Shown here: piece by piece, positions 1-8,586 of the stretch | Numbering within the stretch: position 1 is the stretch's first letter | How the letters are laid out: each line of letters opens with the position of its first letter | DNA from: Actinomadura oligospora ATCC 43269 | GTDB lineage: Bacteria > Actinomycetota > Actinomycetes > Streptosporangiales > Streptosporangiaceae | Direction: 5' to 3' | Assembly: GCF_000518265.1 (NCBI RefSeq) | Contig: NZ_JADG01000007.1 | Location: 434,001 to 498,000 of the forward strand | Length of the DNA: 64,000 bases | Program-made: the position numbers and the translations under genes | The notes under the pieces: generated by a model | The model's input: the letters and a program-made list of their open reading frames with translations, nothing else | Database searches by the model: none | Told to the model about the DNA's origin: nothing

Positions 1-896
1 TCCGCGTCGTGCACGACGAGCCCACCGCCGAGCAACGCGACGATCTCGCGTGCCACGTCCGTCGCGTCCCCGCCGCGCAGGACGAGCTCGGTCAGCCGGT
101 CATGGATCGCGGCGGCGCGGCGCATGTCCGCGCTCCGCGCGCGTGCGGTCTCGGTCGCCGCGTTCAGCTCGGTGAGCGTGGCGCGCGTTTCCTCCAGCAG
201 CCGCGCGTTGTCGATCGCGACGGCGGCGTGGTCGGCAAGGGAAGACAACAGCGTCACCGCGTCCGGGTCGAATTCGCGCGGGCGGCGGTCGGCCGCGTAC
301 AGAACACCGATCACGCGCGTCCCGACGCGCATCGGAACGCCGAGGATCCCGCGTAGCCCTTCCTCGCCGACCGCGTCGTCGATCGTGGTCGTGTGGTGGA
401 AGCGTGTGTCAGTGCGGTAGTCGCGGCTCGCGTAGGGGAGCGCGGTCTGCGCGACGAGTCCGCCGAGTCCTTCGCCCATGCCAAGGCGCAGCTGCTGGAA
501 ATTCGCGGAGACCGAACCGTCCGTCACGCGCATGAACGTGTCCCCGGCGGTCGGGTCGTTGATCGTCAGATACGCGGTGTCGGTGCCGAGCAACGTGCGC
601 GCGCGATGCACGATGGCGCGCAGCACGGCGTCCAGGTCGCGGAGCGCCGCGAGGTCCCCAGCACTGTCGAAGAGCGCCGCTAGTTCCCGTTCGCGCCGGC
701 GGTGCTTCTCGAGCGTCCGGCGGATGTCGAGCGCTGTGCGGGTCGCCTCGTCCACGAGCGCCTGCTCGTCCGGGACGACACCGGCGGCGCGCGCCTCCGC
801 GGCCGGACGCGCGAAGTCCTCGGCGGGCGCGCCGTCCGCGAGCAGTCCGAGCAGCGCGCGCATCGCGGACAGGGCGGGGTGGTCCATGCGGTTCAT
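1..896 (-). CDS. GAF-domain transcriptional regulator, PucR/CdaR-like (3' end outside window)
   Basis: The first 298 or so residues of a regulator read leftwards and run off the window. Translation shows a short helical N-terminus, a helical linker (residues about 45-75), and a GAF domain (about 80-235) with the typical run GILGVPMRVGTRVIGVLYAADR. A second helix follows, then the start of a segment (REIVALLGGGLVVHDA) that in PucR-type proteins precedes the C-terminal helix-turn-helix. The ATG at 896 has an AAGG motif eight bases upstream. The gene lies downstream of a symporter and a hydroxybutyrate dehydrogenase-like SDR on the same strand, so it probably senses that substrate. The DNA-binding part is not visible, so the PucR assignment is inferred from architecture. 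Confidence 0.75.
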   Translation of the reverse strand, partial: MNRMDHPALSAMRALLGLLADGAPAEDFARPAAEARAAGVVPDEQALVDEATRTALDIRRTLEKHRRRERELAALFDSAGDLAALRDLDAVLRAIVHRARTLLGTDTAYLTINDPTAGDTFMRVTDGSVSANFQQLRLGMGEGLGGLVAQTALPYASRDYRTDTRFHHTTTIDDAVGEEGLRGILGVPMRVGTRVIGVLYAADRRPREFDPDAVTLLSSLADHAAVAIDNARLLEETRATLTELNAATETARARSADMRRAAAIHDRLTELVLRGGDATDVAREIVALLGGGLVVHDA

Positions 897-956
897 CGTC
901 GCAGCCTTCACGCCGGGGCCGCCCGCGCTCGCGGACGACCCCGGCCTCCGTGGACG

Positions 957-1049
957 GTCAGGTGAAGCGACCGACGTCAGATCGCGCGCCACGTGGCGTC
1001 AGGTCGCGCGTGCCGCGTCCTGGCGACCAGGTCGCCGTCAGGTTGCGCG
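957..1049. repeat. three direct repeats CGTCAGRTYGCGCG
   Basis: Near-identical 14-mers start at 975, 997 and 1036 (variants CGTCAGATCGCGCG, CGTCAGGTCGCGCG, CGTCAGGTTGCGCG). They fill the short gap between the symporter stop and the regulator start, and the last one overlaps the symporter stop codon. They could be regulator binding sites for autocontrol or a small repeat expansion. The sequence alone does not decide. Confidence 0.5.
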
Positions 1050-2402
1050 GGCCGTGACGGTGGTGGGGCTCGGACCGTCCGCCTCCGCGCGGGCGAGGTC
1101 GCGTCCGCGGGTCTCGCGGGCGACGGCCACGGTGAGCGCGGTGACGACCGCGGCGAGGCCCATGTAGATCGCGATCGGGACGGACGAGTCGTACTCCTTC
1201 AGCAGCTCGACCGCGATGATCGGCGCGAGCGCCCCGGCGAGGATCGACGACAACTGCGACCCCATCGACGCGCCCGAGTACCGGACGCGCGTGTCGAACA
1301 GCTCGGACACGTACGCGGCCTGCGGCCCGTACATCGCGCCGTGCAGGACGAGCCCGACCGTCACCGCGAGCGTGATCGTCGCGAACGACCTGGTGTCGAG
1401 CAGCGTGAAGAACACGAGCGTCCACAACGCCATCCCGCCCGCGCCGAGCAGCATCACCGGACGCCGTCCGACCCGGTCCGACAGCGCGCCCCACCCGGGG
1501 ATCACGAGGAAGTGGACGGCCGACCCGATCAGCACGGCGTCCAGCGCGGTGGACTTCGGCAGCTTCAGGTGCTGGGTCACGTAAACGAGCAGGAACGAGG
1601 TGAGGATGTAGTACGAGATGTTCTCGCCGAACCGGGCGCCGATCGCGACGAGGACCTGCCGCCAGCCCGTCCGGAACACGTCCACGACCGGGACGCGCTC
1701 GTGCGCGCGCTGCTGCTTCTTCGCCTCCAGGAACAGCGGCGACTCGCTGACCGACACGCGGATCCACAGGCCGATCACCACGAGCACGCCGGACAGCAGG
1801 AACGGAACGCGCCAGCCCCACGCGCGGAACGTCTCGTCCGACTGGACGGACGCCAGCAGCGCCAGCACGCCGGTCGCGAGCAGGTTGCCGCCGGGCGCTC
1901 CGGACTGCGGCCAGGACGCCCAGAACCCGCGCTTCCTGTCGCCGCCGTGCTCGGACACGATCAGCACCGCGCCGCCCCACTCGCCGCCGAGCGCGAACCC
2001 CTGGACGAGCCGCAGCGCGGTCAGCAGCAGCGGCGCCCCGACCCCGAGCGTCGCGTACGTCGGGAGCAGGCCCATCGCGAACGTCGCGCCGCCCATCATC
2101 ACCAGGCTGACGACGAGCAGCTTCTTGCGTCCGACGCGGTCGCCGAAATGCCCGAACACGACGCCGCCGAGCGGCCGCGCCGCGAACCCGATCGCGTAGG
2201 TGAGGAACGCGATGAGCGTCCCGGTCAGCGGGTCGGCCTTGGGGAAGAAGATCTTGTTGAAGACGAGCGCGGCGGCGCTTCCGTAGAGGAAGAAGTCGTA
2301 CCACTCGATCGTGGTGCCGATGAGGCTCGCGCTGACGATCCGCGCGATGCCCTTCGACCGCTCTCTCCCGTTTTCGGGCATGGCTGTATCGGGGTGGGAC
2401 AT
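1038..2402 (-). CDS. MFS transporter, metabolite:H+ symporter (MHS) family
   Basis: A 454-residue twelve-helix major facilitator. The N-terminal IGTTIEWYDFFLYG motif and the loop 2-3 signature GHFGDRVGRKKLL mark the MHS branch (ShiA, ProP, KgtP, CitA relatives), which imports small organic acids or osmolytes with protons. The repeat signature GALSDRVGRRPVM in the second half is intact. Family length is normally 420-460 residues, so it is complete. It lies between a PucR-type regulator and a 3-hydroxybutyrate dehydrogenase-like SDR, all leftward. I infer a hydroxybutyrate or similar short hydroxy-acid substrate. The substrate cannot be read from sequence. Confidence 0.9.
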   Translation of the reverse strand: MSHPDTAMPENGRERSKGIARIVSASLIGTTIEWYDFFLYGSAAALVFNKIFFPKADPLTGTLIAFLTYAIGFAARPLGGVVFGHFGDRVGRKKLLVVSLVMMGGATFAMGLLPTYATLGVGAPLLLTALRLVQGFALGGEWGGAVLIVSEHGGDRKRGFWASWPQSGAPGGNLLATGVLALLASVQSDETFRAWGWRVPFLLSGVLVVIGLWIRVSVSESPLFLEAKKQQRAHERVPVVDVFRTGWRQVLVAIGARFGENISYYILTSFLLVYVTQHLKLPKSTALDAVLIGSAVHFLVIPGWGALSDRVGRRPVMLLGAGGMALWTLVFFTLLDTRSFATITLAVTVGLVLHGAMYGPQAAYVSELFDTRVRYSGASMGSQLSSILAGALAPIIAVELLKEYDSSVPIAIYMGLAAVVTALTVAVARETRGRDLARAEADGPSPTTVTARAT

Positions 2403-2473
2403 GGGGGGCTCCGTCCTGGGCTGAGGATGGGGACTTGCGGTGCCTGGGGGACCGGCGGGCTGGGGCTTGTCGC

Positions 2474-2541
2474 GGGCTGTTGGGCGAGGCTGTTGGGCGG
2501 GGCTGTCGGGCGGCGGCTATTGGGCGGTGGCTATTGGGCGG
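2474..2541. repeat. five-copy 13-14 bp tandem repeat GGCTRTTGGGCGG
   Basis: Five degenerate tandem units (GGCTGTTGGGCGA, GGCTGTTGGGCGG, GGCTGTCGGGCGG, GGCTATTGGGCGG twice) fill the gap between SDR and symporter. The last unit runs into the SDR stop codon and codes for its final residues. No gene or clear terminator is present. Confidence 0.75.
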
Positions 2542-3373
2542 TCCAGCCGCCGTCCATGGAGAGGGACGAGCCGGTCACGAAGCTCGTATGAGGGCCGCAG
2601 AGCCAGAGCACGGCGGCGGCGACCTCCTCCGGTTCGATGAGGCGCTTGACGGGCGTGCGCGCGAGCAGGACGTCGCCGACGACCTCGTCCGGTGGGACGC
2701 CGTGGACGGCCGCCTGGTCGCGTATCTGGCCCTCCACGAGCGGCGTCCGGACGTATCCGGGGTCGACGCAGTTGCTCGTGACCCCGTGCGGCGCGCCCTC
2801 CAGCGCGGCGACCTTGCTGAGGCCCTCAAGGCCGTGCTTGGCCGCGACGTAGGCGGACTTGTAGGCGCTCGCGCGCAGGCCGTGGACGCTGGAGATGTTG
2901 ATGATCCGCCCCCAGCCTCGCGCGTACATGTGGGGGAGCGTCCGCCGCATCAGCAGGAACGGCGCGGTCACCATCACCTGCTGGATGCGGACGAACCGTT
3001 CGGCCGGGAACTCGGGGATGGGCGCGACGTGCTGCAGGCCCGCGCTGTTGACGAGGACGTCGGCCGTGGCGGGCAGCGCGTCGACGGCGGCGGGGTCGGC
3101 GAGGTCGGCGACGTGCGCGCGCCCGCCGATCCGCTCCGCGACCTCCTTGGCCGCCTCGCCGTCCAGGTCCACCACGTGCACGTCGGCCCCGGCGGCGGCG
3201 AGCGCGACCGCGCACGCCCGGCCTATGCCGCTGCCGCCGCCGGTCACGAGCGCCGTCCGGCCGTCCAGCGCGGTCGGCCCACCCAGCGCGGTCGAACCGT
3301 CAACCGCGGTCGGGCCCTCCGGCGCGGCCGGGCCGTCCAGCGGTGGTGTTCCCGCAGGCCAAGAGTTCGTCAT
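2531..3373 (-). CDS. short-chain dehydrogenase, 3-hydroxybutyrate dehydrogenase-like
   Basis: 280 residues, classical SDR. From about residue 36 it reads DGRTALVTGGGSGIG (Rossmann TGxxxGIG). It then has VNSAGLQHVAPI (NAG-type motif, with the LQHVAPI stretch characteristic of D-3-hydroxybutyrate dehydrogenases), the catalytic Ser in ISSVHG, YKSAYVAAKHG with catalytic Tyr and Lys, and VDPGYVRTPLVEGQI. The expected reaction is NAD-dependent oxidation of (R)-3-hydroxybutyrate to acetoacetate in the cytosol. The ATG at 3373 starts a proline/glycine-rich N-terminal extension of about 35 residues made of degenerate TALDGR-like repeats, which the family normally lacks. A later start near residue 36 cannot be excluded. 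Confidence 0.88.
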   Translation of the reverse strand: MTNSWPAGTPPLDGPAAPEGPTAVDGSTALGGPTALDGRTALVTGGGSGIGRACAVALAAAGADVHVVDLDGEAAKEVAERIGGRAHVADLADPAAVDALPATADVLVNSAGLQHVAPIPEFPAERFVRIQQVMVTAPFLLMRRTLPHMYARGWGRIINISSVHGLRASAYKSAYVAAKHGLEGLSKVAALEGAPHGVTSNCVDPGYVRTPLVEGQIRDQAAVHGVPPDEVVGDVLLARTPVKRLIEPEEVAAAVLWLCGPHTSFVTGSSLSMDGGWTAQ

Positions 3374-3449
3374 GGCCCGAACTGTAAGGTGGGTCACACG
3401 CGCTGCCCATGGTGTCAACCCACACACTCTGTCCGTTCCAAGTGGTGGT

Positions 3450-4733
3450 TCAGCCCAGGGGGCAGGACGAGACGAGGTCCGGAGCGGGGACGTCCGGGCG
3501 CGGGACGGTCCGGCTGGGCGGCGGCGCCTCGCCGCGTCCGATCCAGCGTTCGAGGGCGGTGAACGCCGACCGATGACACGGGACGAGCGGACGCAACCGG
3601 TCGGGGAAGGCGTCGAAGAGCGAGTCCACGTGCGTCCCATCCTCGATCCGGTAGTAGCGGAACATCGCGCCGCGCCCCTGCGCGCGCACGAGCCGCGCGT
3701 ACACGTCCGAGTCCTGGCTGATCGGAAGCAGCCCGTCCAGCGTGCCGTGGACGGTGATGAGCGGCTTTCCGATGCGTCCGGTCAACGCGACCTTGGCGAC
3801 GGCCCTGTGCACGCTCGCCGGACGGCTCCGGTAGTCGTAGTCCTCATCCGCGCCCGTGTAGCCGGGATCGAACTTGGCGCGGTAGATGCGTTGCGTGAGC
3901 CCCCAGTAGGACTGGCTGTAGAACGGCCACAGGAACTCCGATTCGGCAGGGAACCCTGCCTTCACCACAGCGTCCTTGTCCTGTGGATAACCGCGCAGGG
4001 CGGGCGGCAGGAACGTGAACAGGTTCGGCCCGTCCGTTCGCCAGAGTGTGCCCTCCCAGTCGACTCCCCCGTCGTACAGCTCGGGATGGTTCTCCAGTTG
4101 CCAACGCACGAGATACCCACCGTTGGACATGCCGGTAACGAGCGTCCTGCGCGCCCGCTCCCGATACCTCTGCCGGACGACCTCCTTGGCGGCCCGCGTC
4201 AGCTGCGTTAGGCGGAAGTTCCACTCCGCCATGGCATCGCCCGGTCGCCTGCCGTCCTTGTAGAAATCGGCTCCGGTGTTGCCCTTGTCCGTGGAAGCGA
4301 AGGCGTACCCGCGCGCGAGCACCCAGTCGCCTATGGCGCGGTCATTGGCGTACTGCCCACGCACGCCCGGGGTGCCGGACACGACCAGCCCACCGTTCCA
4401 GCGGTCGGGCAGTCGGATGACGAACTGGGCGTCGTGATTCCACCCGTGATCGGCGTTGGTCCTGGACGTGTCGGGGAAGTACCCGTCGACCTGCACACCG
4501 GGAACGCCGCTCGGCACCGGCAGATCCTTCGGCGTCAGGCCCGCCCAGTCCGTGGGCACGGTATGCCCTGATGCCACCGTCCCCGCCGTGGTCAGCTCAT
4601 GCAGGCACGCGACTTCTTGGTACTCCGCGCCAGGCACCCTGACGCCCGACGGACAGGACTCGGCGCGCGCGCCCGCAGGAGCCACGATCACGCCTGCGGC
4701 CACAAGCAGTGCTGTCAACGATCTGAGCGGCAT
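3450..4733 (-). CDS. secreted alpha/beta hydrolase, possible hydroxybutyrate oligomer/polymer esterase
   Basis: 427 residues from the ATG at 4733, chosen because GGGAGG lies seven bases upstream. Longer in-frame versions have no ribosome site. Residues 1-24 form a signal peptide (hydrophobic LTALLVAAGVIVAPA ending ARA). The mature protein has the nucleophile elbow GMSNGG, a late acid loop (GTLDGLLP) and a histidine loop (DGTHVDS), so the triad is Ser-Asp-His. It resembles tannase/feruloyl-esterase-like and 3-hydroxybutyrate-oligomer hydrolase proteins, but I cannot fix the family. Being next to a hydroxybutyrate dehydrogenase and a symporter, it probably releases monomer outside the cell. Confidence 0.72.
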   Translation of the reverse strand: MPLRSLTALLVAAGVIVAPAGARAESCPSGVRVPGAEYQEVACLHELTTAGTVASGHTVPTDWAGLTPKDLPVPSGVPGVQVDGYFPDTSRTNADHGWNHDAQFVIRLPDRWNGGLVVSGTPGVRGQYANDRAIGDWVLARGYAFASTDKGNTGADFYKDGRRPGDAMAEWNFRLTQLTRAAKEVVRQRYRERARRTLVTGMSNGGYLVRWQLENHPELYDGGVDWEGTLWRTDGPNLFTFLPPALRGYPQDKDAVVKAGFPAESEFLWPFYSQSYWGLTQRIYRAKFDPGYTGADEDYDYRSRPASVHRAVAKVALTGRIGKPLITVHGTLDGLLPISQDSDVYARLVRAQGRGAMFRYYRIEDGTHVDSLFDAFPDRLRPLVPCHRSAFTALERWIGRGEAPPPSRTVPRPDVPAPDLVSSCPLG

Positions 4734-4863
4734 CGGAACCTCCCGATGTTGGGGGACAGATGCCGCGGACGCTAAATCCCCCTGCCGCCACGCGACATGG
4801 TCACGCCCACCACCATCGCTCCCCCACCGATGTCGCCCATCACCACCCCCGCACGCGGACGGA

Positions 4864-5553
4864 CTAAATGTCGTCGACGACGCTGCCCCGGATGCCCCTG
4901 ATGAGGTAGTCAAGCCCGCGTCGGAACGCGGCGTCCCAGTCGTTGTCGCTGGGATGCCCGTGTTCCGCGAGCGTCGGGTAGCTGTCGCGGTCGGCCGCGA
5001 GGATCTGGTCGGCGGCGTCCCGGGTGGACGACTCGTCCGACCCCCGCCACGACGCCTGGCTGATCGCGGCGCCGACCACGAAGTGCGACAGCCCGTAGGC
5101 CGCCGCGGTCAACGGCGCACCCGTCAGCCCGGCGCGCCTCAGCGTCGCGTGCAGGAACTCCGTGCGCGCGAGGACGTTCGGGCCGAGCATCGGACGTCCC
5201 ATCAGCGTCGCGGTCCACGGGTGCCGGAGCATCACCGCCCGCCACCGCGTGACCATCGCGGTGACGTCCGCGGCCCAGTCGCCGGACACGTCCGGCACCT
5301 CGGCCTCGGCGAACACCGTGTCGAGGGCCAGGTCGAGCACGTCGTCCTTGGTGTCGACGTGCCAGTACAGCGTGGTCGAGCCGGTGCCGAGCCGCTCGGC
5401 GAGCCGCCGCATGGTCAGCCGGCCCACGCCCTCCTCGTCCAGCAGCGCGACCGCTCCGGCGACGATCCGTTCACGGGACAGGGGAGGCGCCTCACGCCGT
5501 CCGCCCGGCCGCTTCAGCCAGATGTCGCCCGCGCGTCCTCGCCTGGTGCTCAT
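4864..5553 (-). CDS. TetR-family regulator with TetR_C-type ligand domain
   Basis: 229 residues from the ATG at 5553. A start 13 codons earlier is possible but would overlap the operator region. The N-terminal helix-turn-helix is LSRERIVAGAVALLDEEGVG followed by LTMRRLAERLGTGSTTLYWHV, the form seen in TetR/TetR_C proteins. The C-terminal domain has FVVGAAISQASW and a DYLIRGI end typical of that class. It is divergent from an ABC-F protein gene 77 bp away, with direct repeats between, so it most likely represses that gene and itself in response to a small molecule. Confidence 0.88.
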   Translation of the reverse strand: MSTRRGRAGDIWLKRPGGRREAPPLSRERIVAGAVALLDEEGVGRLTMRRLAERLGTGSTTLYWHVDTKDDVLDLALDTVFAEAEVPDVSGDWAADVTAMVTRWRAVMLRHPWTATLMGRPMLGPNVLARTEFLHATLRRAGLTGAPLTAAAYGLSHFVVGAAISQASWRGSDESSTRDAADQILAADRDSYPTLAEHGHPSDNDWDAAFRRGLDYLIRGIRGSVVDDI

Positions 5554-5585
5554 GGCCGTCCACTCTAGTACGGTGAACGAGAACC

Positions 5586-5620
5586 GGATCAATGTTCTAG
5601 TGACTGGATCAACGTTCGAG
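5586..5620. promoter_or_regulatory. candidate TetR operator, GGATCAAYGTTCKAG direct repeat
   Basis: Two 15-mers, GGATCAATGTTCTAG (5586-5600) and GGATCAACGTTCGAG (5606-5620), repeat with a 20 bp period, two DNA turns, just upstream of the ABC-F start. A related TCTAGTAC lies at about 5565 on the TetR side. Position and symmetry suit a TetR-family site. Binding is inferred. Confidence 0.55.
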
Positions 5621-5630
5621 AGGTGCGGTC

Positions 5631-7223
5631 GTGGGGCACATCGACGTGAGTGACCTGGCCTATGCGCTGCCCGACGGAAGGCCGCTGCTGCACGGCGTCT
5701 CGTTCCGCGTCGGGCGCGGAGCGAAGGCCGCGCTGGTCGGGCCGAACGGCGGCGGCAAGACGACGCTGCTCAGGCTCATCGCGGGCGATCTGACGCCGTC
5801 CGACGGGACGGTCGCGAGCACAGGCGGCCTCGGCGTGATGCGGCAGTTCACGCCGGACGACAAGACCGTCCGCGAGCTTCTGCTCTCGGTCGCGCCACCG
5901 GAGGTCCAGGCCGCCTCTGCCGCATTGGCGCGGGCCGAAGCCGTGCTGTCCGACGACCCCGGCAGTCAGCTCGCTTATGCCGAGGCCATCAGCGAGTTCA
6001 CCGACGCGGGTGGCTACGACCTGGAAGTGGCCTGGGATGCCTGCACGACGCTGGCGTTGGGCCTGCCCTACGCGACCGTTCGAGATCGGAGGGCGGGAAC
6101 GCTTTCGGGTGGCGAGCAGAAGCGACTCATGCTGGAAGCCCTGCTGCGTGGTCCCGACGAGGTTCTGCTCCTGGACGAGCCCGACAACTACCTCGACATA
6201 CCGGGGAAGGAGTGGCTGGAAGAACAGCTACGCGCGACCACAAAGACCGTCCTACTCGTCTCGCATGACCGACGCCTCCTGGCCGGGGCCGCCGACCGCA
6301 TCATCACCGTCGAGTCAGGGACGGTCTGGGTGCACGGCGGCGGCTTCAGCACCTACGCGGGCGCGCGCCGCGACCGTGTCGCCCGCATGGACGAACTCCG
6401 TCGGCGCTGGGACGACGAGCACGCCCGGCTGCGCCGCCTCGTCCACACCCTCCGGCAGCGCGCGGCCGCCAGCGACGCGGTCGCCTCGTCCTACCAGGCC
6501 GCCCGCACCCGGCTCGCGCGCTTCGAGGCGGCCGGGCCGCCCGAACCGCCGCCCCGCGTCCAGAACATCCGCGTTCGGCTGCGCGGTGGACGCACCGGAA
6601 AACGTGCTGTGACCTGCGAGGATCTCGCACTCACCGGGCTGACGGAACCGTTCGGCCTGGAGGTCTGGTACGGCGAGCGCGTCGCCGTCCTCGGGGCGAA
6701 CGGATCGGGTAAATCGCAGTTCCTGCGCCTGCTCGCCGACCCGACCGCGGTCGCTCACCAAGGCGTCGCGCGGCTCGGCGCGCGCGTGGTGCCCGGCCAC
6801 TTCGTCCAGACCCACACACGTCCCGACCTGCGCGACCGCACCCCGGACGAGATCATCACCACCGACTTCGGAGTGCCTCTGAACGACGCCATGCGCGCGC
6901 TCGCCAGGTACGAGCTCGCGCGCACACGCGGGCAGTCCTTCCAGACCCTGTCCGGCGGACAGCAGGCGCGCCTTCAGATCCTGTTGCTCGAACTCTCCGG
7001 CTGCACGCTTCTCCTGCTGGACGAGCCGACCGACAACCTCGACCTGGCCAGCGCACAAGCGCTCCAGGACGGTCTTACCGCGTACAACGGCACCGTCTTG
7101 GCGGTGACCCACGACCGGTGGTTCGCGGAGGATTTCGACCGCTATCTGGTTTTCGATCCGGACGGGGGCGTCCGCCAACAAACCACCCCGATGTGGCAGT
7201 GTGGTGATCGGGCTCGTGAATGA
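5631..7223 (+). CDS. ABC-F family ATPase
   Basis: 530 residues, two nucleotide-binding domains and no membrane segment. Domain 1 has Walker A GPNGGGKTT, signature LSGGEQKR and Walker B LLLDEP. Domain 2 has GANGSGKS, LSGGQQARL and LLLLDEPTDNLD. They are joined by a charged helical linker (about residues 250-310) as in ribosome-associated ABC-F proteins. ABC-F members act at the ribosomal E site as translation factors or antibiotic resistance (target protection) proteins. A divergent TetR gene points to a drug-inducible protection role, which is inference. The GTG start at 5631 is preceded by GAGAGG. The stop is 12 bp before the next gene. Confidence 0.9.
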   Translation: MGHIDVSDLAYALPDGRPLLHGVSFRVGRGAKAALVGPNGGGKTTLLRLIAGDLTPSDGTVASTGGLGVMRQFTPDDKTVRELLLSVAPPEVQAASAALARAEAVLSDDPGSQLAYAEAISEFTDAGGYDLEVAWDACTTLALGLPYATVRDRRAGTLSGGEQKRLMLEALLRGPDEVLLLDEPDNYLDIPGKEWLEEQLRATTKTVLLVSHDRRLLAGAADRIITVESGTVWVHGGGFSTYAGARRDRVARMDELRRRWDDEHARLRRLVHTLRQRAAASDAVASSYQAARTRLARFEAAGPPEPPPRVQNIRVRLRGGRTGKRAVTCEDLALTGLTEPFGLEVWYGERVAVLGANGSGKSQFLRLLADPTAVAHQGVARLGARVVPGHFVQTHTRPDLRDRTPDEIITTDFGVPLNDAMRALARYELARTRGQSFQTLSGGQQARLQILLLELSGCTLLLLDEPTDNLDLASAQALQDGLTAYNGTVLAVTHDRWFAEDFDRYLVFDPDGGVRQQTTPMWQCGDRARE

Positions 7224-7235
7224 CCGGGGGCGCGG

Positions 7236-7880
7236 GTGAAGGACAAGCGCGGCAACCTGATCTGGCTGGTTCTGCCGTTGGCCGTCGTTGCTGCACTGCT
7301 CACAGTGAAGAACGGGGACTCCGGTAAGCCGGACGCCGCGGAGAAGCCCGCCGCCAAGCCGTCCGCCACGCGCGCAGACGAGCGGCAGCCGGGCGATCGG
7401 TCCCCTGACCATTTCGCCTCGCAGGTGCGGCAGTACGCGCGCGAAGCGAAGGTCGATCCGACGCTGCTGATGGCGATCCTCTACAACGAGTCCAACAAGC
7501 CGCACGACCCGGAACTGGAACGGACCTGGCAGCGGTTCAAGCCGGACGCCGCGTTCGGCATCGCCAACATGCACAAGGCCGCCTTCAACGACACCAAGGA
7601 CGGCCGTCCCTTCGAGAGTCGCCGCTGGGAGGAACTGCCGGACGATCCCGCACTGGCCGTCCGCGCCGCGGCCTGGTTCCTACACGATCTCGCCCGGCAA
7701 CTACCGTCCGACCGGTCGTCCGACTTCAGCAAGTCGGACCTGCTGGCGCTCGGCTACAACGCGGGCGCGGGGAACATGCGACTGTTCGCCGAGGGGACGA
7801 AGCCGGGCGCGATGGCCGGGTCCTATCTGAAGCGCCTGCACGAGAACTGGGGCAAGGCGCAGATGGCGCTGGGGCGGTAG
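7236..7880 (+). CDS. membrane-anchored lysozyme-like (SLT-type) protein
   Basis: 214 residues. Residues 8-25 (LIWLVLPLAVVAALLTV) form one uncleaved membrane anchor, followed by an Ala/Pro/Lys spacer to about residue 55. A lysozyme-fold domain comes next, with AILYNESN (likely catalytic Glu), FGIANMHKAAF and GYNAGAGN, the motifs of lytic transglycosylases. The active side would face the cell wall. The GTG start lies 12 bases after the ABC-F stop, so the two may be co-transcribed, though no functional link is evident. Confidence 0.8.
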   Translation: MKDKRGNLIWLVLPLAVVAALLTVKNGDSGKPDAAEKPAAKPSATRADERQPGDRSPDHFASQVRQYAREAKVDPTLLMAILYNESNKPHDPELERTWQRFKPDAAFGIANMHKAAFNDTKDGRPFESRRWEELPDDPALAVRAAAWFLHDLARQLPSDRSSDFSKSDLLALGYNAGAGNMRLFAEGTKPGAMAGSYLKRLHENWGKAQMALGR

Positions 7881-7950
7881 CCCGGGAGCGGAGCCGCGAA
7901 CGGGGAGCGGCCCCGGATACGGCAGGCGACGTCGCCGCCTCCGATATCGG

Positions 7951-8406
7951 TCAACCCGCGACTTCGCGGATGACCGTGGCGATCTGGCCGCTGAAGCTGA
8001 CCTTCGCGAACCGCGGCGCGGACTTGACCCACATGTCCATGTTGTCGGTGGTGCAGCGGTTGTCCGGACGGGCCGCGTCGTCCGGGCACTTGCCGCCCGC
8101 GACGATCAGGACGGTGTCGGTGGCGGTGAAGAAGGCGGTGTTCCCCACGAGGAACTTGCCCGGCGCCAGGTAGGACAGCTTGCCCGTGGCCGCGTTGACG
8201 CCCCCGCCTCCCTGATGGGACGGCGCGGTCGTGTGGTGCCCGCTGCCGGGAGCGACCGTCCCCTTCGGCGCGCCGGACGGTCCACCCAGCGGTGCCGTCG
8301 ACGACGGAGCTCCGTCCGCCTTGTCGTCACCGGTCACCTTGACGTTGCAGGCCGACAGGCCGACGGCGAGGGCGGCGGCGGTCGCGATCGTCAGGATCTT
8401 GCGCAT
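7951..8406 (-). CDS. putative secreted lipoprotein
   Basis: 151 residues. It starts MRKILTIATAAALAVGLSAC, a lipoprotein signal peptide with lipobox LSAC, so Cys20 is the predicted lipidated residue. A low-complexity Ser/Thr/Pro/Gly/His spacer (to about residue 70) precedes a compact domain with two cysteines (GGKCPDDAARPDNRC) that could form a disulfide. No family is recognised. It is convergent with the lysozyme-like gene. Confidence 0.8.
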   Translation of the reverse strand: MRKILTIATAAALAVGLSACNVKVTGDDKADGAPSSTAPLGGPSGAPKGTVAPGSGHHTTAPSHQGGGGVNAATGKLSYLAPGKFLVGNTAFFTATDTVLIVAGGKCPDDAARPDNRCTTDNMDMWVKSAPRFAKVSFSGQIATVIREVAG

Positions 8407-8586
8407 GGGTTCGTCTCCGCAGGTCAGGGGCGCTCTTGGTGAGCGCGCTCACAGTCTGGTGAGACCCGGGTCCCGCGTATTTGGTTGGCCGGAAAGTGGG
8501 TGATCAGAACCACGCGGCATCGGACGAACTTCTCAGTTCGCCCGGTCGATCGAACCCTCTTCCGCTCCGGCCGTCTTCCACAGCCC

